Shown piece by piece: positions 32,483 through 40,682 of a DNA stretch of 64,000 nucleotides; position 1 is the first letter of the stretch; every line of letters begins with the position of its first letter. Both the position numbers and the translations under genes were made by a program. The notes under the pieces were generated by a model, which was not told the origin of the DNA, did not search any database, and was given only the letters and a program-made list of their open reading frames with translations. Origin of the DNA: CAYHHI01 sp964356335 (GTDB taxonomy: Bacteria; Arandabacterota; Arandabacteria; Arandabacterales; Arandabacteraceae). The stretch lies in assembly GCA_964356335.1 (NCBI GenBank), contig CAYHHI010000001.1:62001-126000 (forward strand), given 5' to 3'.

Positions 32483-33751
32483 ATGCCACTAGAAGCGGTG
32501 ACATGGAAGATCTTGTGGGTATTAAGTCTGGCTCTAGCAGTCGCAGTTCTCGCACTCCCCACGCCGGGAAGATCGGCAACGCCGGACTCCCAGGGACCGC
32601 CCCAGGGCACATCACCCCAGGGGCAGATCGCAGATACCGCGCAGGTGGTGACCCCCCCGGTGACTGCTGTTCCCATCGCACCTGCCAGGATAGCCTTACT
32701 CAAAGACACGCCTGACGATGGCGGCACAAGCATAGATATCACTTGGGACGTCTCTCCCACTGAGGCATCGGCCCCTGGCACCGTGATCGAGTACAAGATC
32801 ATGCGTGCCGGGTCACCCACCGGCGAATTCGCCGAAGCCGGATCGGTACCGGCGGGCACTAAGACATTCAGTGACGGCGGCATCGAGCCTGGCAAACCAT
32901 ACTGGTACCGGATTGACGCTCTGAGCGTAAGCGCCATGACATCCTCGGATTTGGCCGGGCCTGCATCGGGAATCATGCAGTGGTACAATGGCAGGACCAG
33001 CGTACTTGTTCTCGTCGTGTTCTGCTGTGCTTCAATTCTCGCCTACATATCAGTGGCTCGACGCAAGAAGGGGAAAGTATTCGTGCGAAGAATCCCGGCT
33101 CTTGATGCCTTTGACGAGGCAATCGGACGCGCCACCGAGATGGGCAAGTCGATCCTGTACATTCCGGGGGGACTCGACATCGACGATCCCCAGACTATCG
33201 CCAGCATGAATATCCTCTCAAGAGTAGCCGAGAAAATCGCCACCTACGGCAGCAATCTTCTAGTGCCGTGTAATAAAGCGATGCAGATGTCCATGGCAAG
33301 GGAGACTGTGAAGGAGAGCTATCTCAGGGTCGGAAAGCCAGATGACTACAAGGAAGAGAACATCCGCTATCTCACGGACGACCAGTTTGGCTATGTCGCG
33401 GGGGTCGACGGCATCATGATGCGAGAGAGACCTGCCGCCAATTTCTATCTCGGCGCTTTCTATGCTGAGTCTCTCATTTTGGCCGAGACCGGTTTTGCTA
33501 CTGGCGCAATCCAGATAGCGGGAACGGCGCAGATCGACCAGCTGCCCTTCTTTGTAGCGGCATGCGACTACACCCTGATTGGCGAGGAACTCTATGCGGC
33601 GGGCGCTTCGCTTTCACAGGATCCCGTTCAGCTCGGAACCATAAAAGGGCAGGATGTGGCAAAAGCCCTGTTTCTCTTGATCATAATCATCGGGGTTGTC
33701 TTCAGTCTGTTGGGAAAGCCTGTCTTCTATCAGTGGTTTTCGGTTCATTAG
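32483..33751 (+). CDS. DUF6754-like membrane protein with fibronectin type III domain
   Basis: 422 aa from the ATG at 32483 (GGTGGGGTG upstream; the frame is open further 5' from a GTG but without signal-peptide logic). Signal peptide 1-30, a Pro/Gln-rich linker, an FN3-like domain (about 68-165: DDGGTSIDITWDVS ... PGKPYWYRIDALS), a TM at about 173-192, a cytoplasmic domain (about 195-390) and a C-terminal TM (LFLLIIIIGVVFSLLG). Conserved blocks: DEAIGRATEMGKSILYIPG, ARETVKESYLRVGKPDDYKEE, RERPAANFYLGAFYAESLI, AGTAQIDQLPFFVAACDYTL. A second copy sits at 48171-49304. Function is unknown. It is the first gene of a four-gene operon with gaps of 21, 4 and 3 bp. Confidence 0.85.
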   Translation: MPLEAVTWKILWVLSLALAVAVLALPTPGRSATPDSQGPPQGTSPQGQIADTAQVVTPPVTAVPIAPARIALLKDTPDDGGTSIDITWDVSPTEASAPGTVIEYKIMRAGSPTGEFAEAGSVPAGTKTFSDGGIEPGKPYWYRIDALSVSAMTSSDLAGPASGIMQWYNGRTSVLVLVVFCCASILAYISVARRKKGKVFVRRIPALDAFDEAIGRATEMGKSILYIPGGLDIDDPQTIASMNILSRVAEKIATYGSNLLVPCNKAMQMSMARETVKESYLRVGKPDDYKEENIRYLTDDQFGYVAGVDGIMMRERPAANFYLGAFYAESLILAETGFATGAIQIAGTAQIDQLPFFVAACDYTLIGEELYAAGASLSQDPVQLGTIKGQDVAKALFLLIIIIGVVFSLLGKPVFYQWFSVH

Positions 33752-33772
33752 GATCGGGGGCGCGACCAAGAC

Positions 33773-34399
33773 ATGAAGAGGCAGTTGCCGCTTGCCATAA
33801 TCTTCGCGATGGGGATCTTCACCATCGTCACCAACTTCATTCCTGCCAAACCAATTGCCGACGTGAACCAGATGTTCAGAAACTGGTATCTGGGCATCAT
33901 AACCTTCTTCACCTTCCTCGGCACCATGAACCTGGCGCGCGCTAACGGCGAGCGGGTGAAGAAGAGATCGCGAGATTGGCAGTACTCGATCATCCTTTTG
34001 GTCGCCCTGGGGGTGCAGCTCTTCTGTGGATTCTACAAGCTGAGCCCTGATTCCATAAAAGAGGGCAGCGCGTTCATGTACGTGTATTTCAACGTCCAGT
34101 TCCCGCTTGAGGCAACTATGTATTCGCTGCTGGCTTTCTTCATGACCTCGGCGTCCTTCAGGGCATTCAGAGCAAGAAACAAGGAAGCACTTCTGCTGCT
34201 TCTCGCGGCGGTTGTGGTCATGCTCGGCAGGGTCCCGATTGGATCCAGCATCTGGCACGGATTTCCCAAGGTCACCGAATGGCTGATGACCTATCCCAAT
34301 GCAGCGGCCAAGCGAGGCATCATGATCGGGATAGACCTCGGCCTCATATCAATGTCCCTGAGAATGATACTCGGCATAGAAAGATCATACATGCAGTAG
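33773..34399 (+). CDS. Uncharacterised polytopic membrane protein (second gene of DUF6754 operon)
   Basis: 208 aa with about five TMs: LPLAIIFAMGIFTIVTNFIP, YLGIITFFTFLGTMNLA, YSIILLVALGVQLFCGF, TMYSLLAFFMTSASF, EALLLLLAAVVVMLG and a hydrophobic C-terminal stretch (IMIGIDLGLISMSLRMILGI). A short Lys/Arg-rich loop (NGERVKKRSRDW) follows TM2. I recognise no family. It starts 21 bp after the DUF6754-like gene and ends 4 bp before the next gene, so it is almost certainly translated with them and probably part of the same membrane complex. Confidence 0.8.
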   Translation: MKRQLPLAIIFAMGIFTIVTNFIPAKPIADVNQMFRNWYLGIITFFTFLGTMNLARANGERVKKRSRDWQYSIILLVALGVQLFCGFYKLSPDSIKEGSAFMYVYFNVQFPLEATMYSLLAFFMTSASFRAFRARNKEALLLLLAAVVVMLGRVPIGSSIWHGFPKVTEWLMTYPNAAAKRGIMIGIDLGLISMSLRMILGIERSYMQ

Positions 34400-34403
34400 G
34401 AGA

Positions 34404-35237
34404 ATGACCGTGAGCCTTCTTCAGAAGATCAGTGATCTCGACCGGAGGATAATTTTCCTGGCAGTCTTGCTCGCGGTGATGATCCCCCTCTTGATCCCGA
34501 TTGGCTTTCCCGTTGATATCAGCAAGCCCGTGCAACAGGCTTACGACGTGATCGAAAGCCTGCCGCCAAGATCGGTAGTTCTTATGTCGGTGGACTACGA
34601 TCCATCCGGGGCGCCCGAGCTTTATCCGGCAACCCTGTCCGTGATGCGGCACTGTTTCGCAAGAGACTTGCGCGTGATGGTAATAGGCATGTGGGCCACA
34701 GGCGTGCCGCTGGGCCAGCGGGCACTCAAAGCGATTGCCGTGGACGAATACCACAGAGAATACGGTAAGGACTTCGTCAATTTCGGCTTCCGCCCTGGCG
34801 GAGCTGTGATGCTCGTGAACCTGGGCAGGAACATCCATGACGTGTGCAGGCAGGATGTTTACGGGACACCCGTTCAGGATATCCCCATCATGAAGGACAT
34901 AAAGAGTGCTAAGGATATCGGCCTCGTGCTCACGTTCTCAATGGGTGACCCCGGAAGCGACCAGTGGATTCTTTATTACCACGCACGCTACCGCGGCAAT
35001 CTCGTGACCGCCCAGACGGCAATCGGCGCACCCAAGTATTACCAGTATCTCCAGACTGGGCAGCTGGTTGGTCTGATAGGTGGGATGAAGGGCGCCGCCG
35101 AATATGAGCGCCTGGTCAAGATGCCGGGACTTGCGACCGTGGGCATGGACTCGCAATCGATCGCGCACATGTTGATAATCGGCTTCATAGGTCTTGGTAA
35201 CGCGCTTTACTGGTATGAGAAGAAACGGAAGAAGTAG
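34404..35237 (+). CDS. Membrane-tethered Rossmann-like protein (third gene of DUF6754 operon)
   Basis: 277 aa. N-terminal TM at 16-35 (IIFLAVLLAVMIPLLIPIGF), an extracytoplasmic or cytoplasmic alpha/beta domain (about 45-250) and a C-terminal TM (HMLIIGFIGLGNALYWY) ending in KKRKK. The domain alternates strands and helices: SVVLMSVDYDPSG, LRVMVIGMWATG, DFVNFGFRPGG, IGLVLTFSMGDPGSDQ. This resembles a periplasmic-binding or GldG-like Rossmann fold, without catalytic signatures that I can name. AGGAGA precedes the ATG, which lies 4 bp past the previous stop. Function unknown. Confidence 0.8.
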   Translation: MTVSLLQKISDLDRRIIFLAVLLAVMIPLLIPIGFPVDISKPVQQAYDVIESLPPRSVVLMSVDYDPSGAPELYPATLSVMRHCFARDLRVMVIGMWATGVPLGQRALKAIAVDEYHREYGKDFVNFGFRPGGAVMLVNLGRNIHDVCRQDVYGTPVQDIPIMKDIKSAKDIGLVLTFSMGDPGSDQWILYYHARYRGNLVTAQTAIGAPKYYQYLQTGQLVGLIGGMKGAAEYERLVKMPGLATVGMDSQSIAHMLIIGFIGLGNALYWYEKKRKK

Positions 35238-35240
35238 CCC

Positions 35241-35882
35241 ATGTACATGACGACAGGCATATGGCCATGGATTGCGGCAGCCCTGACGCTCGCGATCTAT
35301 AGCTTCCTCTACAAGGACAACCCTTTCTACAAGGTCGCGGAATATATCTTCGTCGGCTTGTCGGCCGGCTACTGGGCTTCCTACTTCTTCTGGAACTATG
35401 CCAAACCCAATCTCTTTGACCCGTTCTTCTTCGAACACAATTACTGGAACATCATCCCCATCATCCTCGGCTTTATGATGTTTACCCAGCTTTTCAGACA
35501 GACGTCTTGGCTTGTGAGATTTCCTCTCACCTTCGTGCTCGGCGTCGCGCTCGGGCTCCAGATTATAGCAGCCGTCGAAGGCGACATCATTCCCCAGCTG
35601 GCTGGAACCTTCGCACCCTTCGTGAAGGCAAACTTCGTTACTTACAACTTCTGGACGGCATTCGGTTATATCGTGCTCCTCATCGGCGTCATTACCACTC
35701 TCACGTACTTCTATTTCTCCATAGAACATCGCGGGGGCTTCGGCGCCAGTGCCAAGTTAGGCGTTTACTTCCTGATGATTTCCTTCGGTGCTTCCTTCGG
35801 CTACACCGTGATGGCTCGTATCTCGCTGCTTATCGGACGGCTTCACTTCCTGCTTGCAGAATGGATGCACGTCCTTAAGTAG
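35241..35882 (+). CDS. Uncharacterised polytopic membrane protein (fourth gene of DUF6754 operon)
   Basis: 213 aa, about six TMs rich in Phe/Tyr/Trp: WPWIAAALTLAIYSFLY, VAEYIFVGLSAGYWASYFF, WNIIPIILGFMMFTQLF, FPLTFVLGVALGLQIIAAV, FGYIVLLIGVITTLTYFYF and a C-terminal pair. GGAAGAAG precedes the ATG, 3 bp after the previous stop. No family recognised. Together with the preceding three genes it forms a compact, wholly membrane-associated gene set. Confidence 0.8.
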   Translation: MYMTTGIWPWIAAALTLAIYSFLYKDNPFYKVAEYIFVGLSAGYWASYFFWNYAKPNLFDPFFFEHNYWNIIPIILGFMMFTQLFRQTSWLVRFPLTFVLGVALGLQIIAAVEGDIIPQLAGTFAPFVKANFVTYNFWTAFGYIVLLIGVITTLTYFYFSIEHRGGFGASAKLGVYFLMISFGASFGYTVMARISLLIGRLHFLLAEWMHVLK

Positions 35883-35989
35883 GTGGGCCGGGAAGTCACT
35901 TAGATTTCACTCACGGAATCTCGGGGCCCGGAGAGCAGATGGCCGGCCGCGATGGTTCCTTTGACGAATCCGGGGGGCTGCTCTAGAGC

Positions 35990-36358
35990 ATGTTTGAGCT
36001 GAACAACGAGGAATTCGGAGAAGTTGTGGCGGAGGCCATAGAGAGTCTGCCGGAGGAGTTCAAGGCCAAACTCGATAATGTTGAGGTTGTGGTCGAGGAC
36101 AACCCGCCACCTGAGTTCGGAAGGAGACTCCCGCGAGGTCGCATCCTTCTCGGGCTTTACCAGGGTGTGCCCCAAAAGAGGCGCACAACCCACTACGGCC
36201 TCGTGCTCCCCGACAAGATCAGCCTGTACAAGAAGAACATCGAGTCAATATGCCGGACCAGAGAAGAAGCCTACCGGCAGATAAGAAAGACCCTGCTTCA
36301 CGAGATCGGGCATCACTTCTCGCTGACAGATAACGATCTGCGCGATCTCGGCTGGTAG
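35990..36358 (+). CDS. Minimal zincin metallopeptidase (Zincin_1/DUF1025 type)
   Basis: 122 aa. The active-site motif is HEIGHHFSLTDNDL: H104, E105, H108 and Asp114, matching the HExxHxx(F/G)xxxD pattern of small minimal-matrixin-like proteins. The N-terminal half has the family phrase LPEEFKAKLDNVEVVVEDNP. No signal peptide is present, so it is cytoplasmic. Family members are widespread and mostly uncharacterised; proteolytic activity is inferred only from the motif. A single gene after the DUF6754 operon (107-bp gap). Confidence 0.85.
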   Translation: MFELNNEEFGEVVAEAIESLPEEFKAKLDNVEVVVEDNPPPEFGRRLPRGRILLGLYQGVPQKRRTTHYGLVLPDKISLYKKNIESICRTREEAYRQIRKTLLHEIGHHFSLTDNDLRDLGW

Positions 36359-36476
36359 CCCCTTTCCCCCGTCCCGTGGGTCTTTTCGCTGGACCTCTCC
36401 AGATCTGCCTTTGGGAGCCTGCAGGGCGAAGGCTTCTCCTTCGGCCGCTCCCTTTGGGAGAGGGTGGGGCGAGGAC

Positions 36477-38408
36477 TTACTTGAGGTACTTGTCGAAAAA
36501 CTCCACCATCTTACGGTAGTAAACCAGCCTGTTCGTGAGCTTGCCGGCACCGTGTCCCTCATCTGCGAATATCAGGGTGTCCACCACACCACCCCTCGCC
36601 CGGATGGCATCCGCCATCTGCCGGGCCTCACCTATGGGAACGCGTGGGTCATTCACACCGTGGACAATCAGTAGGGGAGCCTTGATCCTATCCGCATGTG
36701 TCAGGGGCGATATCTCAAGCAGGAATGCCTCATCCGTCAGGGGGCCGTACTCGGCTTCCCTGAGCGCCCTGCGATATGGCGCGGTGTTCTTTAGGAAAGT
36801 TACGAAGTTAGCGATGCCGACGTCATCCAGCCCCGCTCCGAAAACGTCAGGGTATTCGACAAGCGCTGCGAGCGTGGCATATCCGCCGTAGCTGCCGCCC
36901 TTGATTCCGATTTCCCCGAATCTGGCGTAACCGTTATCGGCAAGCCACTTGGCTCCCTCGTAGATGTCACGAATGGAGTCTTTGCGATTCTTATAGTCAT
37001 CCAGCTTGATGTATTCGCGGCCGTAGCCGGAGCTTCCCCTCACGTTGGGGGCAAGCAAGCCGTAGCCATTTAGAATCAAGTACTGGAAGTGCCTTGAGAA
37101 ACCCGGCCTAAACTGGCCCTCGGGACCGCCGTGGATATCCATGATGAATGGGATCGGCCCGCCGGCCCAATCGCGCGGAAGATAAAGAAATGCCGGGATG
37201 CCAAGCTGGTCAAAGCTCTTGTAGTGTATGAGCCCGGGTTCGACAAAGAGATACTGATCTATGCCCGCAAGCGTCGAGTGCGTCAGCTTCTCCAGGTCGC
37301 TCTCCTCGATGTCGTATTTCCAAACGTCGGAGGGCGCTGAGGCATTCTCGAAGGCAAACACCATTGTGCCGGCACTTGAGACATCTATCGCTGAGACTAT
37401 CCCCCGCATTTCGCCCAACTCGGTCCTGGTGCTGTCAACGAGATTGAGCGTATAAAGCTCCCCATAGCCTTCGACATTCTCAACCCAGGCAAGGTGCTCG
37501 CCATCGTCCGAGAGATCCATCTTTTCAGTCTCCCACGGCGATTCAGGGTTTATGAATTCGATCTTCCCTCCCGGCAGAGCCTCCCGGGCAACACGGCCCA
37601 TGCCGTCTTCGTTCATGTTGGTCACAAAGTAAACGTAGCTGAGATCGGGGCTGAGTTTCGCATCCAAGAAAAGGTAGTCCCCTTCATGCTTGGTGAGCAG
37701 GGTCTCCCCGCGCGTGGCGAGGTCCAATAGATAGAGGTCATTATCCACGTTGGACCTGTCATGTGACACCAGAAGTCTCGTTCCATCGGCTGAGATCGCG
37801 ACGGGCTCGTTCCAACCTTCGTGTTGCCAGATCCTCTCAATGGTCTTGGTCATCACATCTATTCTATAGATGTAAAAATCCTTCGCGCTCTCTTCGTTGC
37901 TCCTGAAATAGACATGGCGTTCGTCGGGACTCCAGAGAGGCGAGCCATGCTGGACCATCTCTGCTTGCTTGAGTGTGGAGACGAGATAGGTGTCCGTGTC
38001 CACAAGATAAAGATTGGACTGTTCGCTGCCTCCCGCGCTTGCACCGACCACGAGTTTGCTGCCGCTATAGGAAACCTTGAAGAAGTCGATGCCGTCAACA
38101 AATGCGGTGAGCTGATATGGCCAACCCGATCGCAAAAGCTCGTAGACCTGATCTACTCCCGACATAGAGGTTGCGAAGAAGATCGAGCTTCCGTCCTCTG
38201 CCATCTGAGGTGATGTGGCGGAGCCGATCTGCATGAAAGTTTCAATCGGCGGGATCGATAGAGTATCCGGGCGCTCCAGATCGAGCGAGTCCGAGGGGGT
38301 TGACTGCGCGGAAACTAAGGCTGGGAAGCCCACGGGCCCTGGCAAGAGAAGAGCAGAGAGGCCGAGCGTGGCAACGATCAAAACCCGGTACATTATAGCC
38401 TTTGACAT
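36477..38408 (-). CDS. Secreted S9-family prolyl-oligopeptidase-like peptidase
   Basis: 643 aa; the ATG at 38408 has AAGGAGAATGCA upstream. Signal peptide 1-35 (VLIVATLGLSALLLPG). N-terminal beta-propeller of TolB/WD40-like blades (about 60-375: SPLWSPDERHVYFRS, VAISADGTRLLVS, AKLSPDLSYVYFVT). C-terminal alpha/beta hydrolase from about 395 with the nucleophile S506 in GGSYGGYA, D587 in GVNDPRVP and H619 in DEGHGAGK. It is of the acylaminoacyl-peptidase/dipeptidyl-peptidase type and degrades short peptides in the periplasm or outside. It is divergent from the flavoprotein gene; two tandem promoter copies lie upstream. Confidence 0.93.
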   Translation of the reverse strand: MSKAIMYRVLIVATLGLSALLLPGPVGFPALVSAQSTPSDSLDLERPDTLSIPPIETFMQIGSATSPQMAEDGSSIFFATSMSGVDQVYELLRSGWPYQLTAFVDGIDFFKVSYSGSKLVVGASAGGSEQSNLYLVDTDTYLVSTLKQAEMVQHGSPLWSPDERHVYFRSNEESAKDFYIYRIDVMTKTIERIWQHEGWNEPVAISADGTRLLVSHDRSNVDNDLYLLDLATRGETLLTKHEGDYLFLDAKLSPDLSYVYFVTNMNEDGMGRVAREALPGGKIEFINPESPWETEKMDLSDDGEHLAWVENVEGYGELYTLNLVDSTRTELGEMRGIVSAIDVSSAGTMVFAFENASAPSDVWKYDIEESDLEKLTHSTLAGIDQYLFVEPGLIHYKSFDQLGIPAFLYLPRDWAGGPIPFIMDIHGGPEGQFRPGFSRHFQYLILNGYGLLAPNVRGSSGYGREYIKLDDYKNRKDSIRDIYEGAKWLADNGYARFGEIGIKGGSYGGYATLAALVEYPDVFGAGLDDVGIANFVTFLKNTAPYRRALREAEYGPLTDEAFLLEISPLTHADRIKAPLLIVHGVNDPRVPIGEARQMADAIRARGGVVDTLIFADEGHGAGKLTNRLVYYRKMVEFFDKYLK

Positions 38409-38462
38409 TGCATTCTCCTTGGCACACACTAGCGAGTTGGATAGTGCTGTCTGACCTGCTCG

Positions 38463-38552
38463 ATTGTACTACTCCACTGGACCTGTTCAACCGGTCAGAG
38501 TTGGATTGCTGTTCGATTGGTTCGATTGTACTATTCTACCGAACTTGTTCAA
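38463..38552 (-). promoter_or_regulatory. Tandemly duplicated promoter upstream of the S9 peptidase
   Basis: A segment of about 46 bp is repeated with a 62-bp offset (matching words at 38461 and 38523). Each copy, read on the minus strand, has TTGAAC, a 16-bp spacer and TACAAT (38490-38463 and 38552-38525). Each also holds a small GTTCAAC palindrome over the -35. Confidence 0.6.
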
Positions 38553-38578
38553 CAGGTTAGTGCTGGAGGCCGCAGAGA

Positions 38579-39181
38579 GTGAGCGTTGAGATGAGAATCC
38601 TGGCCATACTCGGAAGTCCAAGGCGCGGAGGAAATAGCGACACCCTGGCCTTGGAATTCCTCCGGGGTGCAACCTCTAAAGGCACGAAGCCCAAGATAAT
38701 AATTCCGACTGATCTCGGCATAAGCCCGTGCGATGGCGCAAATCAATGCTTTGCCGATGGCAGGTGCGTGATCAGAGATGGCATGAACGAGATCTATGAG
38801 GATGTTCTGTCATCGAACTACCTCGTGATCGCAACACCCGTCTACTTCATGGGGCCGCCTGGTTCACTCAAGTCCTTCATAGATCGTTTTCAGGCGGTGT
38901 GGGCACGATCCGCGATCCTAAAAAGGTTTGACCCCGACAGCAGGAACCACCGCGCCAACCACAAGACCTTCGCCATCTTCGTCGGAGCGACTGAGGATAA
39001 GCCCAACTACTACCGTCCGGCCGTCAGCATCATAAAGGCGTTCTCGAATGTGATCGGATTCACATACTCGGGTGAGATCATCGCCACTGGCCTTGACAAG
39101 CCCGATGACGCCAGCATGCGGGACGATCTCCTCAATCAGGTATTCTCAGCCGGGCAGGCCTTTGTTGCCTCACCTGTGTGA
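38579..39181 (+). CDS. NADPH-dependent FMN reductase-like flavoprotein
   Basis: 200 aa from a GTG at 38579, which has GGAGG 10 nt upstream; the ATG four codons later (38591) starts the core but is 22 nt from that SD. Flavodoxin-like fold: ILAILGSPRRGGNSDTLAL (FMN phosphate loop), then Cys-rich SPCDGANQCFADGRCVIRD, VIATPVYFMGPPGSLKSFIDR and IFVGATEDK. The three cysteines resemble those of iron-sulfur flavoproteins, but the compact ISF cluster motif is not complete. It probably reduces flavin or quinone-like acceptors in the cytoplasm. A possible redox partner is not obvious. Confidence 0.85.
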   Translation: MSVEMRILAILGSPRRGGNSDTLALEFLRGATSKGTKPKIIIPTDLGISPCDGANQCFADGRCVIRDGMNEIYEDVLSSNYLVIATPVYFMGPPGSLKSFIDRFQAVWARSAILKRFDPDSRNHRANHKTFAIFVGATEDKPNYYRPAVSIIKAFSNVIGFTYSGEIIATGLDKPDDASMRDDLLNQVFSAGQAFVASPV

Positions 39182-39225
39182 ATCAGCATTCGCCTGGCGA
39201 CTCGTGGATTAGAGCAAGCCTTCAA

Positions 39226-40542
39226 TCAGTATTTGTAGAACACGAAGAATAGGACGCCCAGGGCGAATAGAATCCACATTCCGGGAGATACTTCGCTGTG
39301 CCTGCGGGTCACCAGCTTGCCAATCGGGTACAGAACGAAGCCTGCGATCAGTCCCACTCCAATGTTGTACGTGAAACTCATCAGTGAGATTATGAAGAAG
39401 GCCGGAATCAGTTCGGTGTAGTCGCTGAAATTGATCTTGGTGATCGGGGATATCATGAAGATCCCGACGACCAGGAGCGCAGGCCCGTAGGCCTGTGGCG
39501 GCACCACCGTCAGAAACGGTGCGAGGAAGAGACACAAGGCAAAAAGCACGCTCACCGTCAGCGCCGTGAGCCCCGTCCTTCCGCCTTCCTGAATACCGGC
39601 TGCGGATTCTACGTAGGTGCCGGCAGTGGTTGTTCCCACGGAGGCTCCGAAAACACTCGCGAAAGAATCCACAAAGAGAGGTTTCTGTGCGTCGGGCAGA
39701 TTGCCGTCCCGGTCAAGAAAGCCTGCGAGCGACGAGCAGCCAATGAGGCTGCCCATCATGTCCAGGAAGTCCATCAGGAACAGGGTCAGCAGGACAGGAA
39801 AGAACCCAATGGTCAAGACTTCGCCGAACTTGAACTTGAAGAATGTCGGGGCAATGCTCGGCGGCATGCCCACGATATGGGCCGGCATCTTGGTCATTCC
39901 GAGACTGAAACCGGCGACAGTGGTGATCACGATCCCGAGAAGCAATCCACCGGGGATCTTGCGCAAAATGAAAAACACCATCAGCAGGAACCCAAAGACC
40001 GACAGCAGTACCGGTGGCGAGCTGATCTTCCCGAGGTGAAGCGGGGCCCCGGGGACACCCAGACTCACGATGCCGGTCTCATTGAATCCGATGAATGTGA
40101 GAAACAAGCCTATCCCGACCGCCAAGGCGTATTTGAGATTGATCGGGATCGATTCCATCAAGAACTTGCGGGCGCCCGTGACGGAGAGCACCGTGACGAG
40201 GCTGCTCGAGATCAAGATCCCTGCGAGGGCCGATTGCCAGGAATATCCCATGCCCTTACAGACTGTGAAGGCAACAAAGGCGTTCTCGCCCATCAGGGGT
40301 GCGACCGCGAACGGTCTGTTAGCAAGAATCGCCATCAAGGTCGTGCCGAATATGATGGTGAGGATCGTGGCTGTCATCGCGGCTTCCTTGGGCATGCCGG
40401 CTTCGGAAAGGATGGCCGGATTGACAACAACGATATAGGCCATCGTAAGAAAAGTCACTAAGCCCGCACGCATCTCGCGCGGCACGGTAGTGCCGTGCGC
40501 TTCAAGCTTAAACCACCTCGTCAGCACTGATGGATTCGGCAT
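39226..40542 (-). CDS. NCS2-family purine permease (AzgA/PbuG type)
   Basis: 438 aa; the ATG at 40542 follows AAGGAGGTACGG. Twelve-plus TMs with AzgA signatures: GLVTFLTMAYIVVVNPAIL, PLMGENAFVAFTVC, DMMGSLIGCSSLAGFLD (QEP-like helix region) and FGASVGTTTAGTYVESAAGIQEGGRTG. Members import adenine, guanine or hypoxanthine by proton symport in the inner membrane. Same strand and 141 bp after the dehydrogenase subunit genes; whether purine uptake is linked to them is unclear. Confidence 0.92.
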   Translation of the reverse strand: MPNPSVLTRWFKLEAHGTTVPREMRAGLVTFLTMAYIVVVNPAILSEAGMPKEAAMTATILTIIFGTTLMAILANRPFAVAPLMGENAFVAFTVCKGMGYSWQSALAGILISSSLVTVLSVTGARKFLMESIPINLKYALAVGIGLFLTFIGFNETGIVSLGVPGAPLHLGKISSPPVLLSVFGFLLMVFFILRKIPGGLLLGIVITTVAGFSLGMTKMPAHIVGMPPSIAPTFFKFKFGEVLTIGFFPVLLTLFLMDFLDMMGSLIGCSSLAGFLDRDGNLPDAQKPLFVDSFASVFGASVGTTTAGTYVESAAGIQEGGRTGLTALTVSVLFALCLFLAPFLTVVPPQAYGPALLVVGIFMISPITKINFSDYTELIPAFFIISLMSFTYNIGVGLIAGFVLYPIGKLVTRRHSEVSPGMWILFALGVLFFVFYKY

Positions 40543-40682
40543 CGTGTCCGTACCTCCTTGCAGACGGTGCCCCTGGCACAGCTGGCCAGTGCCTATGCAT
40601 CGCCAGAACTGACTCCCGGCATGCCGTGCCATTTATATCACAAATGCCGGATTCATCAAATGGAATCCAGAGGAAGGTCTTC

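Noticed and set aside
36359..36476. Possible terminator between the zincin and S9 peptidase genes
   Set aside because: Only a 5-bp stem (CTCCC/GGGAG) without a T-run was visible.
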